A DNA stretch of 45,207 bases from Bacteroidales bacterium (lineage in GTDB: Bacteria; Bacteroidota; Bacteroidia; Bacteroidales; P3): NCBI GenBank assembly GCA_016283175.1, contig JAEEMK010000031.1, positions 1 through 45,207 of the forward strand, read 5' to 3'. Within the stretch, counting starts at the first letter, position 1. Each line of letters opens with the position of its first letter. Positions 40,601-45,207 of the stretch are shown here, one piece after another. The translations under genes and the position numbers were made by a program. The notes beneath the pieces were generated by a model that did no database searches, was not told the origin of the DNA, and saw nothing but the letters and a program-made list of their open reading frames with translations.

Positions 40601-41975
40601 AACCTTTATATTCCAATTCTGTGAAATATTCGTAGAAATAGGGGATCGTCTCAATGCCTTTGAAGAAGTTGAATAGCGGGTAGTTCTCGTTGGGGGCGTG
40701 GATGGCGTCGCTACCGAGACCGAAGCCCATCAGGATGCTCTTGATACCGAGTATGCGCTCGAAACCGGCCACGATTGGGATACTTCCACCGCTGCGTGTG
40801 GGGATGGGACGTTTGCCGAAGGTGGTTGTAAGAGCTTTTTCTGCAGCCTTGTAGGCGTTCATCTCGAGAGGGCTGACATAAGCGGCACCACCGTGCGACG
40901 GGGTGACCTTGACAGTAACACAGTCGGGAGCGATGCTCTCGAAGTAGTCCTTGAAGAGCTTGCTGATCTTCTCGAAGTCCTGATTGGCAACCAGACGTGT
41001 CGAAATCTTGGCATAAGCCTTGCTGGGCAGAACGGTCTTGGAACCTTCGCCGGTGTGACCGCCCCAGATGCCGCAGACGTCAAGGCAGGGACGTATGCCA
41101 GTGCGTTCGGTGGTGGTGTATCCTTTCTCGCCGTGGACTTCCTTTATATCAAGGCTCTTCTTGTAATCCTCCAGATTGAACGGAGCCTGTGCCATAAGAG
41201 CACGCTCTTCGTCGCTGATAACCAGCACGTCATCATAGAATCCCGGTATGGTTATGTGGTTGTTCTCGTCGTGGAGACCGGCAATCATCTTGCAAAGAAT
41301 ATTGATGGGGTTGGCTACGGCGCCACCATAGATGCCGCTGTGAAGGTCGTGGTCGGCACCTGTGACCTCAACATCCCAATAGCAGAGTCCGCGTAGACCG
41401 CTGGTGATGCTGGGGGTATCCTGTGCAATCATACCAGTGTCGCTGACCAGGATGACGTCGGCTTTGAGCATATCCTTATGCTCCTCGCAGAAACCGTAGA
41501 GGCTGCCGCTGCCGATTTCCTCTTCGCCTTCAAGCATAAACTTGACGTTGCAGGGCAACTGGTTTGTCTTAACCATAAACTCAAAGGCTTTGGCCTGCAT
41601 AAAACTCTGACCTTTATCGTCGTCGGCACCGCGAGCCCAAATCTTGTCGTCCTTGATGACAGGCTCGAAGGGCTTGGTGTTCCAAAGCTCGAGCGGGGCA
41701 ACGGGCATCACATCGTAGTGGCCATAGACCAGTACGGTCGGTTTGGCGGGATCGATGGTCTTTTCGCCATATACTACGGGATTGCCTGCAGATGGCATAA
41801 CTTCAGCCTTGTCACAACCGGCAGCAAGAAGGAATTCTCTCCATTTATTTGCGCAACGCACCATATCGTCCTTGTGCTCGCTCTCGGCTGAGATGGAGGG
41901 TATGCGTATGAGTTCAAAAAGTTCGTTGAGGAAGCGCTCTTTGTTGGCTTCGATGTATTCTTTTACGTTGTTCAT
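40599..41975 (-). CDS. M20-family dipeptidase
   Basis: This 458-residue cytoplasmic zinc peptidase of the CNDP/DUG1 type cleaves dipeptides. Metal and catalytic motifs are YGHYDVMPV (His, Asp), GADDDKGQSF (bridging Asp), EGEEEIGSGS (catalytic Glu-Glu), VSDTG (Asp) and the C-terminal APNENYPL histidine region (HAPNE). The dimerisation domain carries VTGADHDLHSGIYGG. Length is normal. Flanked by low-complexity spacers on both sides, it seems a single-gene unit. Confidence 0.92.
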   Translation of the reverse strand: MNNVKEYIEANKERFLNELFELIRIPSISAESEHKDDMVRCANKWREFLLAAGCDKAEVMPSAGNPVVYGEKTIDPAKPTVLVYGHYDVMPVAPLELWNTKPFEPVIKDDKIWARGADDDKGQSFMQAKAFEFMVKTNQLPCNVKFMLEGEEEIGSGSLYGFCEEHKDMLKADVILVSDTGMIAQDTPSITSGLRGLCYWDVEVTGADHDLHSGIYGGAVANPINILCKMIAGLHDENNHITIPGFYDDVLVISDEERALMAQAPFNLEDYKKSLDIKEVHGEKGYTTTERTGIRPCLDVCGIWGGHTGEGSKTVLPSKAYAKISTRLVANQDFEKISKLFKDYFESIAPDCVTVKVTPSHGGAAYVSPLEMNAYKAAEKALTTTFGKRPIPTRSGGSIPIVAGFERILGIKSILMGFGLGSDAIHAPNENYPLFNFFKGIETIPYFYEYFTELEYKG

Positions 41976-41979
41976 TTAT

Positions 41980-42062
41980 TGAGGGTTTTAGGGTTTCAGG
42001 GGGTTGAGAAGCTTTAGGGTTTGAGGGTTAAAAGGTTTAAGGGTAATATCAAACCTTTAAAC
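41980..42062. repeat. Low-complexity spacer of AGGGTTT words
   Basis: GAGGGTTTTAGGGTTTCAGG, GGTTTGAGGGTTAAAAGGTT and then ATCAAACCTTTAAACTTTAA fill the gap between the TPR lipoprotein and the M20 peptidase gene. The G-rich half has a telomere-like look but irregular period. Confidence 0.7.
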
Positions 42063-42063
42063 T

Positions 42064-43053
42064 TTAATCGTTGTTTTCTTCGTATCCGAGTTGACGGGCT
42101 TTGTCAAAGTCGGCTGTAGCTTTGGCTTTATTGCCAATGGTTTGGTATGTGAGACCACGGTTGTAGTAAGCCTCGGCATATTGCGGGTCGCATTCAATGG
42201 CTTTGTTGAAAAAGTCTATGGCGGCATTATAGTCTTCATAAAGAACCATTTCCATCCATCCTCTGTTGAACCAGGCATATTTGTAGTTGGGGTCTATTTC
42301 AAGTATCTTTACATAGTATTCAGTGGCTTTGTCAGCTTCTTCGGCATCCTGATAAAGCATTGCCAGACCGTAAAGTACGTTGATGTTCTTTGGTTCAAGG
42401 CTAAGAGCAGTTGTTAGGTATTCAAGTCCCAGCTTGTTGCGATGCTGTGCGTAGAGCATACCCAGTTCTTCGTAGGCAGGCTCGTAGTCGGGATAGAGTT
42501 CGTTTAGGTGTCGGAAATAGTATACGGCATTGGCGGTGTCGCCAGTTTCTTTGTAGATGAAGCCTTTCATAAAAAGGGCTGTCTGGTTGTTTTTGTCCTG
42601 CTCTGTGACTTTGGACAGACTTTCCATAGCGCGGTCGTAGTCTTTGCTATAAAAAGCAATTTCGCCCATTTTAAGGCAGGCCTCGAAGTTGTTTGCATCC
42701 AGTTTCAGCGCCTGTTGCAGTGCCGAGTAGCTGTCGCCAACATTACCAATGCTGAAGTGGGCATCGCCCAAAGCAGTATAGTATTCAGCTTTGGTATCGT
42801 CGATGTTTGTGGCCTTCTCGAGATCCGAAATGGCATCGCGAAAATATTGTGACTGTTGTTTTTCCTTGCCAAGACCAATCAAAATGATAGCACGTTCGTA
42901 ATAAAGTGCGGCGTTGTCGTTGTCTTTTTTTATTTTGGCATCGAGAACTTTAAGTGCGTCTTCGCGCGGAAGTTTGTCGGTGGGGTTGGATCCGCAGGCT
43001 GTCATAAAAACAAGTATTGCCGCGAAAATAATGATATATGTTGTTTTTCTCAT
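42064..43053 (-). CDS. TPR lipoprotein
   Basis: This 329-residue protein has a lipobox signal (MRKTTYIIIFAAILVFMTAC) followed by about eight tetratricopeptide repeats filling the whole mature part, for example AEYYTALGDAHFSIGNVGDS, FEACLKMGEIAFYSKDYDRA and YAEAYYNRGLTYQTIGNKAK. It is anchored on the periplasmic side, probably as a protein-binding scaffold. The start at 43053 gives the lipoprotein signal; a frame from 43170 adds 39 residues without a signal and is rejected. Its partner is unknown. Confidence 0.88.
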   Translation of the reverse strand: MRKTTYIIIFAAILVFMTACGSNPTDKLPREDALKVLDAKIKKDNDNAALYYERAIILIGLGKEKQQSQYFRDAISDLEKATNIDDTKAEYYTALGDAHFSIGNVGDSYSALQQALKLDANNFEACLKMGEIAFYSKDYDRAMESLSKVTEQDKNNQTALFMKGFIYKETGDTANAVYYFRHLNELYPDYEPAYEELGMLYAQHRNKLGLEYLTTALSLEPKNINVLYGLAMLYQDAEEADKATEYYVKILEIDPNYKYAWFNRGWMEMVLYEDYNAAIDFFNKAIECDPQYAEAYYNRGLTYQTIGNKAKATADFDKARQLGYEENND

Positions 43054-43158
43054 ACGAAGGATAACTGCATTTTTGAAAAAAAAATATGTAAAATGAAACT
43101 TTTTTTTAGGAATAGCGTAAATAAAGGCGTGCTTACTTATTTCAAAGATGTATTTTTG

Positions 43159-43193
43159 GCGGGACGACACGAATGGTGGTCCCGCTTTTTTTT
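43159..43193 (+). terminator. Orphan terminator-like hairpin
   Basis: GCGGGAC (43159-43165) pairs with GTCCCGC (43179-43185), followed by eight T residues on the plus strand. No plus-strand gene ends here: the TPR lipoprotein starts on the minus strand just below and the acyltransferase gene ends above. It may stop antisense transcription. A -7-like TATTTTTG directly precedes it (43151-43158). Confidence 0.7.
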
Positions 43194-43341
43194 GTTGTCC
43201 TGCGGACTCAAAAATAAATATAATCTAAAATATTGAATTAGGTATTGATGGCCTAAAAAGGGTTATGAATATTTTCTTGAGATTTTGGACAAGGCGACCA
43301 CCGCGGAATAGAACAAATATAGTGAATCTGCAAAGCGACCT

Positions 43342-44349
43342 TTATTTCTTGCAGAAGATTTTTTTTAAGAGCTCAGCGAATAAAATAGGAAGGCCTACTG
43401 CGAGGATGGTTGTAACGATAAAGAATGGGATGAATGTTAGCGTTCCGGTGTGGATGGATGAATGCGCAAGGCGTGCGCAGCCCCAGATGATGAACATCTG
43501 TAGCAGGTAGATCCAATAGCAGTTGCGTGATATTGAGGATAATGTGGCTTTCACGGGGCCTATTCTCTCTAATGCCATTGCCAGCAGGTAGAAGCAGGGC
43601 AGGGCGGCGGTGCCTGTCACGAGGCTCCACCAGCCTAACTGCGGGAATTCGAAGCCAATGGCTTCGCCTTGGCTGAACAGCCAGGCGCTGAATGCGACAA
43701 ATGGCACGGCCAAAAGTCCCCACATCCAGACTTTTACACCTCTTATCTCGTCGATCCATTCAGCGCAAAGCACGCCAAGGCAGTAGAAGAACGTCAGGCT
43801 GCAGAAGTCGCTGGTAGCCAGGAATGCTGTGCCGTCGAGCATTGCAAGGAACATTGCCCCGATGCAGCACAGCACGCGCACCCACTGAGGCAGGCGGAAG
43901 AAGAGCGGCGAAATCAGGTAGAAGCCAAAGAGGATGTAGATGTACCAAAGGAAGGAGGCTTCGCTCCAGCGAGGATAGAGGAGGAGGTTGCGCAGCGAAT
44001 GGAGTAGATAGTCGGTTGTGAATGGCGTTTCTTTGACAAGGCAGGCCAGCAGAGCCACACCCATTCCGATGACGAGGAACCAGAGGAAGAACTTCTTGAA
44101 TTTGCGCCAAATATACAGACCGTATTCTTTCAGGCTGTTGGTACCCTTGTAGGTGTAGCGGATAAGGAATGCTGAGAGGAAGAGGAACATCTGCATATGG
44201 AATGAGTATATCCAGTTGTGCAGACCGTGGTACCATTGCGGCTCGAACCCGACGCTGAAATGCCCCATCACCACCATCAGCATAGCCATTCCAACCATCA
44301 TATCTACATATATAAGACGTGTATGCTTGTTTTGTCTATTTTTTGCCAT
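43342..44349 (-). CDS. Membrane acyltransferase, family 3
   Basis: This 335-residue protein has about ten membrane helices and the acyltransferase-3 pattern: IYVDMMVGMAMLMVVMGHF with the catalytic-type histidine near the start, SFHMQMFLFLSAFLIRYTYK, and later PRWSEASFLWYIYILFGFYL. It resembles O-acetyltransferases acting on surface polysaccharides. Next to it on the same strand is an ABC-2 permease of the polysaccharide-export type, so the substrate may be an exported glycan. No promoter could be assigned. Confidence 0.88.
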   Translation of the reverse strand: MAKNRQNKHTRLIYVDMMVGMAMLMVVMGHFSVGFEPQWYHGLHNWIYSFHMQMFLFLSAFLIRYTYKGTNSLKEYGLYIWRKFKKFFLWFLVIGMGVALLACLVKETPFTTDYLLHSLRNLLLYPRWSEASFLWYIYILFGFYLISPLFFRLPQWVRVLCCIGAMFLAMLDGTAFLATSDFCSLTFFYCLGVLCAEWIDEIRGVKVWMWGLLAVPFVAFSAWLFSQGEAIGFEFPQLGWWSLVTGTAALPCFYLLAMALERIGPVKATLSSISRNCYWIYLLQMFIIWGCARLAHSSIHTGTLTFIPFFIVTTILAVGLPILFAELLKKIFCKK

Positions 44350-44483
44350 TTATAATATCTTTTTTTTATCGCCTGCGGCGAGAAATTATACAAATTGGAT
44401 TCAAATCTATAAAAAAAATCTGTATAATTTGTGTATAATTTGAATAATTTCCACGCAATAGCGTGCTAAAACAAATAATGTGA

Positions 44484-45207
44484 TTAAACTGTGTCGATGA
44501 AGTTACGTTCAGCTTTGGAGAAGAGCAGCAGGCCAATGAACATCGTCACCACAAGGCAGCCGGTGCAGTAGAGCAGCCCCATCCAGTCCATCTGCCCGAT
44601 GCCGGTTATAGAGTAGCGCCACGACTCAAATATGCCGCTCAGCGGGTTGAGTTTCAGCACCCAACCGTAGCTCTTGTTGGCCGCGATACTCATCGGGTAG
44701 ATGATAGGCGTGGCGTACATCAGCAGACTCATTCCGAAGCCCACAAGCATATTCAGGTCGCGGTATTTGACTGTCATTGACGATATTATCATACCCCACG
44801 ACATCGCTGTCAGCGCCAGCAGAATCAGGTAGACCGGAAACATCAGCAGCTCCCAGCGCGGGCAGAGCGGGGCACCGGTTATGACGTAATAGACGTAGAC
44901 AACGATGAGCAGCAGCAGCTGAATACCGAAGGTCACGAGCGACGACGTCATTCCTGCCAGCGGGATGATCAGTCGCGGAAAGTAGACCTTGCCAAATATG
45001 CCGGCATTGGCCGCCAGCACGTTGCTGTTCTGCCCGAAGCAGGCGTTGAAGTAGTTCCACATTAGGATGCCGCTAAGGTAGAAGACAGCCTGAGGCACGC
45101 CTCCGGTCGAGATGCCCGCCAGTCCGCCAAAGACGAACATATACATTATCGTTGTGAAAATCGGGCTGATGAAGAACCACGCAAGGCCCAGTACCGTCTG
45201 CTTGTAG
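44484..45207 (-). CDS. ABC-2 polysaccharide export permease (partial)
   Basis: At least 240 residues are visible; the gene runs off the window end, so the N-terminus is missing. The visible frame begins YKQTVLGLAWFFISPIFTTI, the classical ABC-2 start region (usually R-Y-K-x-T-x-L-G-x-x-W), then five membrane helices with the conserved YFNACFGQNSNVLAANAGIF, KVYFPRLIIPLAGM, SSMTVKYRDLNMLVGFGMSL and LNPLSGIFESWR segments. It matches Wzm/TagG/KpsM-type permeases that export O-antigen, teichoic acid or capsule with a Wzt/TagH-type ATPase. An ATG at 45146 would give a shorter protein but the similarity goes beyond it, so the start lies outside. Downstream is the acyltransferase gene. Confidence 0.9.
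   Translation of the reverse strand, partial: YKQTVLGLAWFFISPIFTTIMYMFVFGGLAGISTGGVPQAVFYLSGILMWNYFNACFGQNSNVLAANAGIFGKVYFPRLIIPLAGMTSSLVTFGIQLLLLIVVYVYYVITGAPLCPRWELLMFPVYLILLALTAMSWGMIISSMTVKYRDLNMLVGFGMSLLMYATPIIYPMSIAANKSYGWVLKLNPLSGIFESWRYSITGIGQMDWMGLLYCTGCLVVTMFIGLLLFSKAERNFIDTV

Noticed and set aside
43054..43170. Longer start for the TPR lipoprotein
   Set aside because: The added 39 residues destroy the N-terminal lipobox signal, and their sequence is the AT-rich leader.

Overview
The window looks like a chromosomal segment from an uncultured member of the order Bacteroidales (phylum Bacteroidota). Three things point there. Genes lack Shine-Dalgarno sites and are preceded by the Bacteroidota-type promoter (TTTG, about 19 bases, TAnnTTTG), seen at more than fifteen places. 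Rho carries a very long disordered insert. Protein types typical of the group occur (DUF6266-like, DUF721-like, thioredoxin-like lipid-export neighbours, formiminotransferase-cyclodeaminase fusion). I would not go below order level from sequence alone.

Layout. 1-2.9 kb is an accessory-looking stretch: a large TGTACAGTAT hairpin, a coiled-coil hypothetical, a nested palindrome, a small excisionase-like HTH protein, a GC-rich structured RNA candidate and a DUF6266-like gene. 3.0-5.9 kb (minus) is a three-gene operon of unrecognised membrane proteins, two of them with helical, tetratricopeptide-like soluble domains; it is the best candidate for an undescribed system. 6.4-10.3 kb (minus) holds suhB, an NfeD-type membrane protease and an ABC exporter whose C-terminus stops right after the switch histidine. 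10.3-14.1 kb (plus) holds a GNAT acetyltransferase, mltG, the SRP RNA and ftcD. 14.2-15.8 kb is AT-rich and holds a frameshifted tiny lipoprotein, a 5x7 bp tandem repeat and an XRE repressor with repeated operator-like TTTTGTAAATTCA sites. 15.8-17.4 kb (minus) is ruvX-def-TPR lipoprotein. A CAU-anticodon tRNA, ilvE, gcvH (minus), rho and ltaE follow up to 22.8 kb.

23-32 kb (minus) holds an AAA/DUF4143-type ATPase flanked by a 25 bp direct repeat, then (in transcription order) an outer-membrane barrel protein, a thioredoxin-like protein, an L,D-transpeptidase, tpiA, a LolC/E-type permease and a sensor histidine kinase. A second, perfect TGTACAGTAT hairpin sits in the divergent region before lpdA (plus). 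34-38.5 kb (plus) holds an unknown protein, an M23 peptidase, ispH, recF and a DUF721/DciA-like gene. 38.5-45.2 kb (minus) holds comEC, an M20 dipeptidase, a TPR lipoprotein, an acyltransferase and a polysaccharide-type ABC-2 permease cut by the window edge.

Functionally most of the window is housekeeping: envelope work (mltG, L,D-transpeptidase, M23 peptidase, LolC/E, barrel protein, polysaccharide export), one-carbon/glycine metabolism (ftcD, gcvH, lpdA, ltaE), translation and RNA (def, tRNA, SRP RNA, rho), and DNA work (ruvX, recF, DUF721, comEC). The unusual content lies between genes: two near-identical long palindromes 32 kb apart, a structured leader RNA, a possible small RNA repeat at 24.7-24.9 kb, and recurrent low-complexity spacers built from GGGTTTAA/GTTTAACC words.
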